In this document: one piece after another, positions 40,923 through 50,823 of the stretch
Layout of the letters: every line of letters begins with the position of its first letter
Numbering within the stretch: the stretch's first letter is position 1
Source of the DNA: CAZFDT01 sp964518335
Lineage (GTDB): Bacteria; Planctomycetota; Phycisphaerae; Phycisphaerales; Phycisphaeraceae
DNA length: 64,000 nt
Reading direction: 5' to 3'
Assembly: GCA_964518335.1 (NCBI GenBank)
Contig: CAZFDT010000005.1
Location: 62,001-126,000 of the forward strand
The notes under the pieces: model-generated
Databases searched by the model: none
What the model saw: only the letters and a program-made list of their open reading frames with translations
What the model was told of the DNA's origin: nothing
Program-made: the position numbers and the translations under genes

Positions 40923-42248
40923 CTAAGGCTGCCAAGGAGGTGTTGCCACGTTTGCGTGAGGAACGCCCCGTGTACGGGGGATGTTCATCTGGACATCCGC
41001 GTTCAAGTGCGCAATGAGTGGCGTGTCGGCATGCTCCGAGCCATGTGTGATCACGAGTTGGGCGACATATGCATGCCGAACATGGACCAACACCAATGAA
41101 CCGCACAGACTGCAATACCGGTTACGATCGGGGTCGAGCACGCCGCGGGCACTCCCCATCGGTTTCTGAACGTCGTGGGTGTTCAATGGGCCAGAGCGAT
41201 CAAAACGAAGGCCGTTGAGCGAAAGGTGTTGAATAGGTCGTTGTGGATGTCCTTCGATATAGATGCGGCCAGGAGAGCGCAGGGTGATATTCTCAAACGA
41301 CACTGTCGATATACCCCCAAGTTGGTCCGTCTGGCGGTAATCGCGAGGGGTGATATCGACTACCACGGGAAACTGAGATTGTGGCGCGTCAATCTGAATG
41401 TCAGAAAAACTCACGTCAGTGTAATTGCCGCAATCTTTGGCATAGATCGCCAGGGCCTGGCCCGTCGTGCGAATTCGGCAGCGTTGGAATCGAACATCGC
41501 GAATGTCACCCAACGCCTCGGTTCCTAGTTTCAAGGCGGCACAGCTTGTGATCAGCCGGCAATCGCTGACTCGAACTCGCTCACATCTGTCGCCGTGGGT
41601 GCTCTTGAGGCAAATGCAGTCGTCACCAGATTCGATGTCACACTCTTGAATGGTGACGTTGCTGCACCCGTCAGGATTGATCCCGTCCGAATTAGGCCAG
41701 CGATTGCGAATAGTCACCGAGCGAATATCCACGTTCTGGCAATCACGAAAATGACACGTCCAGAACACACTATCCCTCAGGGTAACGCCTTGTACTCGCA
41801 CACGCCGACAACGACGCATGTAGATCAGCGAAGGACGGAACGCCATCCGATTTGCGTCGTGCCAGGAAACAGGTTCGATACCCCATGCGGCAATGGTTCC
41901 CGAGCCGGTAATGGCCACATCCTCTTCACCGTCACAGGCAACCAATGCCTGGACGCGCCCGGGGTGGGCTGGAACCGAATCCAGGATCGCATACTCGCCT
42001 GGATCACGATCCGCGATAAGGCAGGCGCCAGGCTCCAGATGCAGTTCCACCCCTGTTCGCAGCCAGACGGTTCCGCTGCGATGGGTTCCGGCTTGCATGC
42101 ACACGACGCCCCCACCTTTACACGCCGCCTGCTCGATCGCCTGCTGGATCTGATTGGTCTGAATCTCGTCCGATGCCTCAATGCGGGCGATGACCAAACC
42201 GCGTTGGGTGCAAGGGGAAGGTGCAGGTTTCGCGGGGTTGCTCTTCAT
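40923..42248 (-). CDS. GH28-like polygalacturonase-family protein
   Basis: No candidate start has a clear Shine-Dalgarno; ATG 42248 is favoured because it lies one base past the preceding stop, with ATG 42272 and TTG 42290 as alternatives. The beta-helix carries the GH28 acidic motifs PNSDGINPDG and ESGDDCICLKS, which supply the catalytic Asp residues. The next motif, normally containing G-H-G, reads SCAALKLGTEA with no His. No signal peptide is evident. The C-terminal ~60 residues after RYCSLCGS are unusual for GH28. It may cleave galacturonan, rhamnogalacturonan or a related acidic polymer, possibly inside the cell on imported oligomers. Confidence 0.7.
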   Translation of the reverse strand: MKSNPAKPAPSPCTQRGLVIARIEASDEIQTNQIQQAIEQAACKGGGVVCMQAGTHRSGTVWLRTGVELHLEPGACLIADRDPGEYAILDSVPAHPGRVQALVACDGEEDVAITGSGTIAAWGIEPVSWHDANRMAFRPSLIYMRRCRRVRVQGVTLRDSVFWTCHFRDCQNVDIRSVTIRNRWPNSDGINPDGCSNVTIQECDIESGDDCICLKSTHGDRCERVRVSDCRLITSCAALKLGTEALGDIRDVRFQRCRIRTTGQALAIYAKDCGNYTDVSFSDIQIDAPQSQFPVVVDITPRDYRQTDQLGGISTVSFENITLRSPGRIYIEGHPQRPIQHLSLNGLRFDRSGPLNTHDVQKPMGSARGVLDPDRNRYCSLCGSLVLVHVRHAYVAQLVITHGSEHADTPLIAHLNADVQMNIPRTRGVPHANVATPPWQP

Positions 42249-42249
42249 A

Positions 42250-43278
42250 TCATGGAGAGTCGTTCTTCTCATGGAGATCGCGTGCTTCAAAGCCGTAGCG
42301 GCTCATCCAGCGTTGCTCTTGACCTGCGGCAAGCTCCAACTCGATGAAGGGTTCGGGGCAGACCTCATTATGCCAGACATACAGATGATACTTTGGGGGA
42401 GCCCAGTCACCGCTGAGCACAAGCGCCGCGCCGGTCTTGTGGTTGGTGACTCGAGCCCAGTGATCGTCGGGTTTCGTCAGGCCGCCAACTTCTGCGAAGT
42501 ACGGGCCCTTCTTCGTTACCGCCCGATCAAAGGTGAAGCAGCGGTCATCTACCAGACCACCTCCAAATTTGCCGTTGTCCGTTGTGATGACAGGCGGCGA
42601 TCTGAACCGAATTGTGTAATCCCTTCCGCCCGGTGTCGAGTCGATTCTCAGCCAGTTGTGGCAGTAATGCATGGTCTGCAGTGGGACCACGCCCGTGTTG
42701 AGCAACCGGTGGTCGATGAAGAATGATCGGCCGTCATCGGCCAGCGTGATCTGCTTGAGATAGCGGTAGCCGAAGCCCGATCGATGATCCACTTTCTGCT
42801 CAAACCGAATGCTATGGCGTTCATGGTCGATGCGCCACCCAAATGGCCGATCGAGAACGAATCTCACACTGGGTGTCCGGCCATCCTGTTGCGTCGTCTT
42901 CTTCAGAATGCCAACGCCGATGCGAATAGCTTCGATCGCGCTGTCGATCTCGCTCGGTTTGGCGTCTTTATTGAAGTAGAAGGTGCGCGTGAATTCCTCC
43001 GACGTGCCCAAGGAGTAGTCTCTTGCGGCGAGTCCATCAGCGCCGACCGTTTTGCCTCCGATGTAGGTATGACCGTCGCACTCAGCAAAGACGATGATGC
43101 CGGACCAGTCGAAGCGCGTGTCCGTATAGAAGCCTCGATCGGCATCCGGCAGCATGACAACCAGAGTGGTTGTTCCAGCTGTTAGCTCAATCTGCGGCGG
43201 AGCATCCTGTGCCACGACGGTGCCTTCCAGCAGCGTTGTGGTCAGCAGTGCAGACACCTGCAGTAGCATTCTTTTCAT
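42250..43278 (-). CDS. Secreted mutarotase-fold (aldose-epimerase-like) protein
   Basis: The 342-residue protein has a signal peptide ending VVA (QDAPP follows). Beta-sandwich features of the galactose-mutarotase superfamily are suggested by DTRFDWSGIIVFAECDG near the start and LLNTGVVPLQTMHYCHNWL with its conserved His at about 195-213. Length fits that superfamily. Catalytic residues of true aldose 1-epimerase are not clearly matched, so it may be a related epimerase or a domain that binds sugars. Its ATG overlaps the stop of the beta-helix gene upstream (43275-43278, ATGA). Confidence 0.55.
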   Translation of the reverse strand: MKRMLLQVSALLTTTLLEGTVVAQDAPPQIELTAGTTTLVVMLPDADRGFYTDTRFDWSGIIVFAECDGHTYIGGKTVGADGLAARDYSLGTSEEFTRTFYFNKDAKPSEIDSAIEAIRIGVGILKKTTQQDGRTPSVRFVLDRPFGWRIDHERHSIRFEQKVDHRSGFGYRYLKQITLADDGRSFFIDHRLLNTGVVPLQTMHYCHNWLRIDSTPGGRDYTIRFRSPPVITTDNGKFGGGLVDDRCFTFDRAVTKKGPYFAEVGGLTKPDDHWARVTNHKTGAALVLSGDWAPPKYHLYVWHNEVCPEPFIELELAAGQEQRWMSRYGFEARDLHEKNDSP

Positions 43279-45158
43279 TCATCTCCATTCGTAGGTAGAT
43301 CGCCCTGGCCGACGAATAAGACAGCACTGCCGCCGTACTCTGAACGAAGAAGATTCTGGGTCTGACCGCTTCGTGTCTCGCGCACCAATGACTCGTACGA
43401 TTTGGCGGGGCCGGATGCAACGTATGTCAGGGCGACATCGGCATCCACGGCGACGAACAGCGCCGGCCGATCGTCATCCTTGATGCCGGACCGGTCGAAA
43501 TCTGCCTGGTCCCAGTTCTGGCGAAACACGCCGCCGAGCAGCTCCGTGGTTCCTCGAACTGTCTTGATCATGGTGGCGAAATCCTCGGTTTTCTGCCCCA
43601 GGATCCAGAGGCTGCCTTCCTCGTTGAGAATATTGACCACCGTTGGGCCACCCAGCTCCGTATTGACATCGCGGACCCATGCGTTGGCGTTGCGGAACTC
43701 AAGGGGCGATCCGACCAATGATTCGATGAAGACGCGCGCCCCCCGTCCACGGTCGTCGGTTCGGTACGTGCCCGAACCATGCCGCAGCACCCACGTGCGC
43801 GCGGCCGCCTGCTCAAACGTGACGCGCGTGTTCGACCCATATCCGGCATAGATCAGTTCAATGATGACCGCGCGGGCGCTACCTTCTTCCAGTCTGAAGG
43901 CTGGTTCTTCACCCGTCTGATGCTTGATGTAGGCATTGCCGACGCCCATGATGCGCTCGACGTTACCTCGGAGGATGACGGTCGACGTCGTCATGTAATC
44001 GTTGCCGGCGGGGATGAAAATGTGTCGAACGCCGGTATCGATCGCCGCCTGCAATGGTCCTGTCAGATCGCCCCGGGGCGGCATCACTACCCACTCCGAC
44101 GACAACTGTGGATATTGAATCTCCGGACTTTCCTCGACCGGCAATCTCAAAGACCCCGAACCATGCGGCGGCATACCAAAGCTATGCTTAGGTGATTCGG
44201 AGAGGTACAGGTCGATATCTGGCCCGGTAGCAACCGGACCGTTGTTCGATACGATGGCGGTATGGAATCCCCGCGTGTTCACCTCGCGAGCCATCAGCCC
44301 GCCCGCGCGATTATCGATCGCGATTTCACCCTCGCCTTGGAGATCAGCGCCGATCAGGACCGTCTGGTCTTTGCTGACTAGAGGTACGACACAATCACGG
44401 ACAACCAGATCGCGAATGCTGGCTATGCCGCAGACCACGCCGATTCGGGACCGAGCGACGGTAATATGCTCCATGGTGAAGTAGTTGCCCGCCTGCTCGA
44501 TTGCGATGCCAGTGTCGAATCCTTCGACAGTCACGTACCGCGCATTGGCGGGGCCAGTGTTCCAGTCGAGCAGACCCAAGCCGATGTGACCGGGGTGCTG
44601 AATCGGATCCGAGGTGCGGATCGTCACATCCTTCACCGCACCCGTGTTGTTGGAGTGATAGTTCAGGGCTATCGCGCCCGGATTGCCCCGGCCGATTTCG
44701 ATGGTGAGGTGGTAGAAATAGTTATGCATGTTCTGCTCGCCCTGTTGCCTGGGGTGTCGAGCATGGATAAACGCTAGTGGTTTCTTTGGATCGCCAAAAC
44801 CAGGCGAATCATCGGCGAGCTTGATGATCGTCCCGCTCCGGCTCTCGCCCATGACGCAGACTTTCTTCTTCTTCGTGTCGTTGACGCCGTAACGGATCTG
44901 TTGGTTGATCAGGTATGTGCCATTGGGGATGTAGATCGCCCGCGGCTGATCCATCTCGAACGCCTTCCTGAAAGCCTCGGTGTCGTCGGTCACCCCATCG
45001 CCGACTGCGCCCAGGTCGCGGATGTTGACCATGCCCGCATTCGCGGGCATGACGAAGTGCGGCTCGAATCCATGTAGTTCTTCGATGGTCCTTGCCGAAC
45101 ATGGCGACCACGCCGAGGTATACATGCACACAACGATGGCCAGGTAGCGCTTCTTCAT
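43275..45158 (-). CDS. Large secreted Pectate_lyase_3/GH55-like beta-helix protein
   Basis: The 627-residue protein starts at ATG 45158 with a signal peptide ending CSA. NIRDLGAVGDGVTDDTEAFR and AIYIPNGTYLINQQI are the standard opening of pectate_lyase_3/GH55-like folds. A first helix (about 40-330) is followed by a second similar opening (GDLTGPLQAAIDTGVRHIFI), so the protein probably contains two consecutive beta-helix modules as in GH55. The C-terminal ~120 residues are probably another beta structure. Substrate is unknown. The 65-base gap to the upstream phosphoesterase gene is the largest gap in this part of the operon. Confidence 0.7.
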   Translation of the reverse strand: MKKRYLAIVVCMYTSAWSPCSARTIEELHGFEPHFVMPANAGMVNIRDLGAVGDGVTDDTEAFRKAFEMDQPRAIYIPNGTYLINQQIRYGVNDTKKKKVCVMGESRSGTIIKLADDSPGFGDPKKPLAFIHARHPRQQGEQNMHNYFYHLTIEIGRGNPGAIALNYHSNNTGAVKDVTIRTSDPIQHPGHIGLGLLDWNTGPANARYVTVEGFDTGIAIEQAGNYFTMEHITVARSRIGVVCGIASIRDLVVRDCVVPLVSKDQTVLIGADLQGEGEIAIDNRAGGLMAREVNTRGFHTAIVSNNGPVATGPDIDLYLSESPKHSFGMPPHGSGSLRLPVEESPEIQYPQLSSEWVVMPPRGDLTGPLQAAIDTGVRHIFIPAGNDYMTTSTVILRGNVERIMGVGNAYIKHQTGEEPAFRLEEGSARAVIIELIYAGYGSNTRVTFEQAAARTWVLRHGSGTYRTDDRGRGARVFIESLVGSPLEFRNANAWVRDVNTELGGPTVVNILNEEGSLWILGQKTEDFATMIKTVRGTTELLGGVFRQNWDQADFDRSGIKDDDRPALFVAVDADVALTYVASGPAKSYESLVRETRSGQTQNLLRSEYGGSAVLFVGQGDLPTNGDE

Positions 45159-45223
45159 GAGGACTCTCGAACTGCGGTTGGCTTACCGATCGCGCCGACA
45201 ACAACGCTCTTCACTCTACTCAT

Positions 45224-47212
45224 TCAGGTCCCGGCCGGAATAACCGGCCGGAGAACCTGTTCATCCAGGAGTACGCCCTTGAGCGAACAGACACGCAGGT
45301 GGCATGCCTGTTCAGTCAGATCCATCAGGCAATAGTGATGCTCGCTGGCAAGAATGTTTGAGGACGGGTTGGCGCGTTTGCCGGCGCCTCTTGTTGCATA
45401 GAGATAGGCTCCCGCGCCACCGGTGACAATGCACGCGGGGCCACCATTGGGCTGGGATCGCTCGTAGAGATGGTCGTGTCCACTGAACATCGCGGTGACG
45501 CCATGATCGCTCAGCAACGGCAGGATGACCTCCCGGCAGCTTCTGCAGGCGTCTTCGACAATGAGTCCATCCTGGCGGACGCGAAGATGAGGACCCGAGG
45601 ACCAGGCGGGGTAGTGATTGAAAGCGAACGTGAATGCAGCGGCGCGTTCGCGCAGCGTTCGCACAAGCCACGCATAGGGGACGCCTTCAGGCGACCAGTC
45701 ATCAGCCCCATCGATGCCGATGAGCAGCGCCGGTCCCATGGCGACGGCCCAGTTTCGGCTGCGATGGGGTGGGAGCATCAGCCGATGCCACAACGGGCTG
45801 TTCTCGTCGTGATTGCCCAGTACGCTCAGGCAAGGAACCTGAGCGAGAAGGTCCCGAGCCGGATGTAGAAACTCCGCATCCCAGCAGGCGTCGATGCGAC
45901 CGTTGCTGACCATGTCGCCGACGAACACCATGGCGTGCGGGCGAACCCGGGCGATGGCGGCGGCGTTCTCGGCCCACACGTGCGGTAGCGGCCCAGCATC
46001 ACCACACACCACGATGCGGATCGGCCCCTCGTGGGGCAGCGTCGCCAGACGCCCGCTCGCGTGGGCTTCGCTGCAGTTGACCTTGATCAGATAGGGGTAA
46101 TCTCGGCCGGCGGACAAACCCGTCACGTGCCAATGGTGGTGCAACCCGGCCGGTGATATGTGCGACTCGCCGGCGATATTCAGTTGCACGGCCACCGGGG
46201 CATTTGTGCGACACGTGATGTCACCGTGGTCAGCGCCGATGTCCACGACAAGCGGGCCGGACTGAACCATCGCGGCCTGGGGCGGTACGCCCAGCACCGT
46301 GGCCTGGGGCGCAATGCAACGGTCATCGCCGCTTGCCTCAAAACAGCGGAGGCTCAACGCCGCGGCGGCGCTGGCCGACGTCGCTTCATCGTACGCCAGC
46401 GACAGCTCATTGCACCCCGCCCGCAAGAGTGACGTGGGCACACCTGTTGCTTCGGCGTAGCGCATGCCGTCCAGTGGCACAGGGATGGGCTTGCCATTGA
46501 GGCGCAGTCGATCCAGCTCCGAGGCTACACACGTCAATGACACGAACTTGGCTGGGTCATCGACGATGAAGCGGCGCCGGCACTCAATCTGAAAAGGCTT
46601 GGATTGTGGGGGCCGTTTCCACTGTTCGACCTCCACCGCGGCGGCCCACCCGCCATCGCCGCTGATGATGCGGCCGACCAGCCCATGCACGCCAGCCGCC
46701 AGTGTGGCCCGGGCCTGCGTCGCCCGACCCGCCAGCGGGGAGCGGTTGCCGCGATCCAGCGTGTCCAGCAATGGCCGACCATCTAGCCACCACTGCATCC
46801 ACCAGTCCGCACCGCAGTGGAACCGCAGGTGGGCGTCCTCCGAGAGATCGAAGCGTGTCACCAGGTAGGCGGTGCGCCCACTTTTCGGCGAGCCAAAGCA
46901 TCGGGTCAGATCGAAGCCGCCGCGGTCGTCCGGGCGAACTTCGCAACGCTGCAGTTGCACACTGCCGGCGTAGGCGGTGAGAGGTTCGCCTTGGAGAGCT
47001 TGGACACTGGGCACGCCGTCAGCCACCTCCGTCGCCCCGTAGGCCCACCATCGCCCCAACACCACCGGCCGCGCATGCGGGGCCAACTCGCCCAGCGCTT
47101 GCGCTACGCTGCCGAACCACGGACCTGCCAACCCGTCCACAACAACACGATGCTCCCACGCCCCACCGACGGCCAGGTCCACGCAAAGTCCGGGATGTTG
47201 GGGTGGCGTCAT
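45224..47212 (-). CDS. Metallophosphoesterase, purple-acid-phosphatase-like
   Basis: ATG 47212 overlaps the stop of the dikinase-fusion gene as ATGA and gives 662 residues. The C-terminal ~260 residues hold all five calcineurin-like motifs: GDAG (about 404), VGDM (430), GNHDE (466), FNHYPAW (531) and SGHDH (577). These bind two metals and hydrolyse phosphomonoesters or diesters. Before them is a fibronectin-like segment (HHHWHVTGLSAGRDYPYLI), as in purple acid phosphatases, and a long N-terminal beta region of 330 residues that binds something unknown. No signal peptide is present, so cytoplasmic action is likely. Coupling to a phosphotransferase-like gene is noteworthy. Confidence 0.8.
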   Translation of the reverse strand: MTPPQHPGLCVDLAVGGAWEHRVVVDGLAGPWFGSVAQALGELAPHARPVVLGRWWAYGATEVADGVPSVQALQGEPLTAYAGSVQLQRCEVRPDDRGGFDLTRCFGSPKSGRTAYLVTRFDLSEDAHLRFHCGADWWMQWWLDGRPLLDTLDRGNRSPLAGRATQARATLAAGVHGLVGRIISGDGGWAAAVEVEQWKRPPQSKPFQIECRRRFIVDDPAKFVSLTCVASELDRLRLNGKPIPVPLDGMRYAEATGVPTSLLRAGCNELSLAYDEATSASAAAALSLRCFEASGDDRCIAPQATVLGVPPQAAMVQSGPLVVDIGADHGDITCRTNAPVAVQLNIAGESHISPAGLHHHWHVTGLSAGRDYPYLIKVNCSEAHASGRLATLPHEGPIRIVVCGDAGPLPHVWAENAAAIARVRPHAMVFVGDMVSNGRIDACWDAEFLHPARDLLAQVPCLSVLGNHDENSPLWHRLMLPPHRSRNWAVAMGPALLIGIDGADDWSPEGVPYAWLVRTLRERAAAFTFAFNHYPAWSSGPHLRVRQDGLIVEDACRSCREVILPLLSDHGVTAMFSGHDHLYERSQPNGGPACIVTGGAGAYLYATRGAGKRANPSSNILASEHHYCLMDLTEQACHLRVCSLKGVLLDEQVLRPVIPAGT

Positions 47213-50200
47213 GGCACTCGCAATATCGCTTTGATCAGAAACATCACGGGCACGTAGGCGAGGATATAGACGCCCAGCCAGCCGATGTCCCAATCCACAC
47301 CGATCGCGTGCAGGGGCCGACAAAAGATCCGGGCCGACTCAAGCCGCGGCGGATAGATGATGCGCACCTCCTGCACACTCAGAGGTTCGCCAACGTATCG
47401 CACGGCCTGCGGTGGCGATGACGACCCGATCGCGACGCGCATCGGCCATGATCGTCCAGCGGTGGATAGCGTCAGCGGCTTCACGCCAGCGTCCTGACCG
47501 GCGACAAGTGTCCATGCCAGCTGCTGCGGTTTCATCGGTCCGTCAAGGAACGCATCGAGATCGGCCAGCATCTGCTGCCGCGCCAGCCGCGATGCCCAGC
47601 GTGTCTCCCACGGCAGACCGCTCAGGTCGCCTTCATTCCGCCACCGCGAGCGCAGCTCTACAAGCGTTTGCCGCACTGGAGGAATGGTCTGCGACAGAGA
47701 CGACGCCTCGTGCAGCATCAGCCCATCGGACAACTGCAGCGATGCCGCATCGATCCAGTCACCATTCACGGTGGCGACCACGCGGATCGTCTCGCCCGGC
47801 AGAGCGACCGTGAGGGCCGGATCGATGCGCTGCTGCAGCCAGAGGAACGTGAGGATCAGCGGGCCCAGCAGTACCGCCAGCGGGACGAATGCCGACGCCA
47901 TGATCCGCCGCTGGCCCCGGGTCGCCTCGTCGAGCATCATGCGACGATGCGGCGACGTCGCTGGCAAGCTCCGCGCATGGCGGGCCAGTTCCCGGCTGCG
48001 GCGCTTGACCTCCCTGAGCCGCCGGTGATCGCTGAGTATTCGCTGCAGTCCCATGGTGAGCGCGGCCAAAGCTGCGCCAATAAGGGCCACTGCAGCAGGC
48101 CGGCCCAACGCCGGCACCATTGGCCAGAGGATTGCATCCAGCAGCGCCATCGTCGGCTGGCGCAGCCAAGTCGGCGGCAGAACGAAGAACGCCAATAGGA
48201 AGGCCAGCCATGCGATCAGGAACACGTTGCGCAGCGTGGCCGCGCGACGTTCACCCGCGCCCTGGGGCGGCGGCATGAAATGCGGCGCTGGCGCTTGCTT
48301 ATTCACTTCAGCGACAACCGGCACATCATCAGTTACGCCCCGGCAGACACGGCCGCTTCCCCCGTCCACGCTAACCATCTCGCTCGACTTCAGCAGTTGC
48401 CTGGCGTCGGAGAGAACGACGGCGGGAATGCCCATCTCGCGCGCAACGACCGCGCCGTGCGATAGAGCACCCCCACGTTCGAGCACGATGCCCGACGCGT
48501 TCACGAACAGCGGCGTCCACGACGGATCCGTCGAGCGACAGACCAGTACGTACCCCGACACAAGGTCTGCACCCTGCTCGGGATCGTCAAGGACGGCGAC
48601 GAGCCCGGAGCCCCGACCACTGGAGATCCCGAATCCCTGCCACGCGTCGCAGTCGTCTGTCGAAACGGCTGTTGTGGGACTTCCGAGTTCTGCGATCGTC
48701 TTGTCGTCCAGTAGGTTGGGCAGACTCAGCTTTTCTTCGCGATCCATGGCGGCACGACGATCCGCGATAGTCTGCAGGGGCGCGTAGCCTGTACGGGTGG
48801 CCCGCCTCATTTCGTCTTGCGTGAGCAGGAAGACTTCATCGTCGGCTCCGCATCGCCGGCCGATCGCGCGTGCCACGTCACGCAAAAGCGCGTAGCCGCG
48901 CATCAACTCGTGCTTGGCGTTCTCGCGGTAAGGCAAGTAGCGATGCAACAGCGACAAGTAATGATCGAATTGCGGCCGCGCCCGTCGAGGCAGCCGGTCC
49001 CGCCGTGCGGCCGCCTCCGCCGCTGCGAGTCGTTGCTGGCCCTCGTGCCGGGTCAGCGGATCCTCGCCCTGGTGCAGGACCCGCGCCATCCGCAGCACGT
49101 CATTGGGCCGCTCCCGCCACCGCGGCGTACCCAGATCGAACTCACCGGGCGCACGGTGACCATGGCACTGCAGCCAGTCCTCAAGCGACATTCGTCCGTG
49201 GGCGACCTCGTACAGGTCGTGGTCGGCGAGCACCGTCTGGTCGGGAGGGCCGCCCGTTGACAACTGCAGCGACAACTGCGCTACATCCTCATCCCAGAAG
49301 TGCTCGGCAAGGAAGGTGCCGAACGCCGCCAGCACGTGCCCGGCGATGAAGCTGGGCAGCAGACTGTGCGGGGCAAACTCATCGAGCACGCGGACGCGAC
49401 AATGATCCCACAACTCGAGCAGCCTGTCGGCGGCGAGATCTGTTAAGTCGATCCGCGACTGCTCCCGCACCCACTGGTCGAATGCGGGGACGGTCACCTG
49501 CTCGAACTGCCGATCAAAGTCGTCTGCGAGTTGGTGGACGCGGCGGTTCACGCGAGACAGTAGTCGCGCCGCCCGCAGGCGATCGCGCAGGGAACCGATG
49601 GGCAGAGTTGGCGGCGCCTGCCCAGCATTGGCGTTGTGGCGAAGTGCGTTGGTGTCGTAGGCGAACGGAAAATCGTGCGAGAACATCTGCGGGGCGCGGC
49701 TCAGGTCCATATAGGGCCGGCCCGCGATCTGCTGCAGAAAGCTCTGGCCCTCCATTGTCGGGGCGGGCTCGAATCCCACCATCCGGTACAGAGCGCCAAG
49801 CCCGCCACCGCCGCTGTGCACCGACGCCATGACGCTCCACGTCAACGGTGTGGGGTGCGGGAGCGTTTCCGCGAGGTTATGCAGCACCCAGGGGCCATGC
49901 CCCGCCTTTCGAAGGTCACGCAACTGCTGTGCGATCTGTCGCGGAGACACAGATCGTCCAACATCGTCGAGCGTCGTGATCGCCCGCGATTGCAGCAGAT
50001 AAAGCTCGTCGCCGCGGCGTGCCCACTCCAAATCCTGGGGCCTACCGTACTCTCGCGCCACCGCCGTGCCCAGTCGCCACAGTTCGTGCACGTCCTTCGG
50101 CATCAGGCACGGCCGACACTGGTCCGGCCCGCTCACCGTCATCACGTCCCGACTTCCGGGTGACAGCGCTAGCGCCTTGGTCGCGATCGACGCCTCCAAC

Positions 50201-50823
50201 ACCGTGCCGTCGGCTGCGTCGAGCACCAACGTGTCGGGCTGAACTTGACCTGACACGACCATCTCCCCCAAACCCCAACTGGCTTCAATAAGCATCTGGC
50301 CGGTGTCGCCGTTTCGCGGGTTGGCCGTGAACAGCACGCCGGCGACCTGGGCAGGCACGAGCCGCTGCACGATGACAGCCATCGCCACGGATTCGCGGGG
50401 GATCTGGTGCTGCCGCAGGTACGCACGGATGCGCGGCGCGTCGATGCAGTGCCAACATCGCTCGATGGCGGCGAGTAGTTGGTCCTCGCCGCGAACGTCC
50501 AGCAGCGTCTCGTACTGCCCAGCCATGGAGGCGTGGACAAGGTCCTCGGCCGTCGCCGATGAGCGTACGGCCACAGAGGGCGAACCCATCGCGCGATAGC
50601 GATCGATAATCTGGGTGGCCAGCTCCGATGGCATCGCCCTCTCGCCGGGCGTCTGCTGTGCGAACCTGAATGCGGTCGTGGTCACGACGAACCCGTCCGG
50701 CACGCGGAAGCCCGCACCGATGAGCCGCGCCAGATTGACCGCCTTGCCGCCGCTCTGGTCGCGATCGATCGCCAGCGCCAGCGACGTCGTCCACAGGTTC
50801 AACTGCAACGCCAGATCGTTCAT
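47209..50823 (-). CDS. Swivelling-dikinase (PEP synthase/rifampin phosphotransferase-like) fused to EMC3/DUF106-like membrane domain
   Basis: The 1204-residue protein starts at ATG 50823, overlapping the propeller gene stop. Residues 20-285 form a PPDK-type ATP-grasp (SGGKAVNLARLIGAGFRVP, SVAVRSSATAEDL, LFTANPRNGDTG, LEWARRGDELYLLQSR). Residues 310-690 fit the substrate-binding middle domain of rifampin phosphotransferase-like proteins (LHNLAETLPHPTPLTWS). The phosphohistidine swivel domain follows (ERGGALSHGAVVARE, His789). There is no PEP-binding TIM barrel. Residues about 865-1000 have membrane segments and a basic helix (DHRRLREVKRRSRELARHAR) typical of DUF106/EMC3/TMCO1 insertase-like proteins; a final membrane span lies near 1175-1200 after an extracytoplasmic stretch. 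Expected chemistry is ATP plus X to AMP, Pi and X-phosphate, tethered to the membrane. X is unknown. Confidence 0.75.
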   Translation of the reverse strand: MNDLALQLNLWTTSLALAIDRDQSGGKAVNLARLIGAGFRVPDGFVVTTTAFRFAQQTPGERAMPSELATQIIDRYRAMGSPSVAVRSSATAEDLVHASMAGQYETLLDVRGEDQLLAAIERCWHCIDAPRIRAYLRQHQIPRESVAMAVIVQRLVPAQVAGVLFTANPRNGDTGQMLIEASWGLGEMVVSGQVQPDTLVLDAADGTVLEASIATKALALSPGSRDVMTVSGPDQCRPCLMPKDVHELWRLGTAVAREYGRPQDLEWARRGDELYLLQSRAITTLDDVGRSVSPRQIAQQLRDLRKAGHGPWVLHNLAETLPHPTPLTWSVMASVHSGGGGLGALYRMVGFEPAPTMEGQSFLQQIAGRPYMDLSRAPQMFSHDFPFAYDTNALRHNANAGQAPPTLPIGSLRDRLRAARLLSRVNRRVHQLADDFDRQFEQVTVPAFDQWVREQSRIDLTDLAADRLLELWDHCRVRVLDEFAPHSLLPSFIAGHVLAAFGTFLAEHFWDEDVAQLSLQLSTGGPPDQTVLADHDLYEVAHGRMSLEDWLQCHGHRAPGEFDLGTPRWRERPNDVLRMARVLHQGEDPLTRHEGQQRLAAAEAAARRDRLPRRARPQFDHYLSLLHRYLPYRENAKHELMRGYALLRDVARAIGRRCGADDEVFLLTQDEMRRATRTGYAPLQTIADRRAAMDREEKLSLPNLLDDKTIAELGSPTTAVSTDDCDAWQGFGISSGRGSGLVAVLDDPEQGADLVSGYVLVCRSTDPSWTPLFVNASGIVLERGGALSHGAVVAREMGIPAVVLSDARQLLKSSEMVSVDGGSGRVCRGVTDDVPVVAEVNKQAPAPHFMPPPQGAGERRAATLRNVFLIAWLAFLLAFFVLPPTWLRQPTMALLDAILWPMVPALGRPAAVALIGAALAALTMGLQRILSDHRRLREVKRRSRELARHARSLPATSPHRRMMLDEATRGQRRIMASAFVPLAVLLGPLILTFLWLQQRIDPALTVALPGETIRVVATVNGDWIDAASLQLSDGLMLHEASSLSQTIPPVRQTLVELRSRWRNEGDLSGLPWETRWASRLARQQMLADLDAFLDGPMKPQQLAWTLVAGQDAGVKPLTLSTAGRSWPMRVAIGSSSPPQAVRYVGEPLSVQEVRIIYPPRLESARIFCRPLHAIGVDWDIGWLGVYILAYVPVMFLIKAILRVP

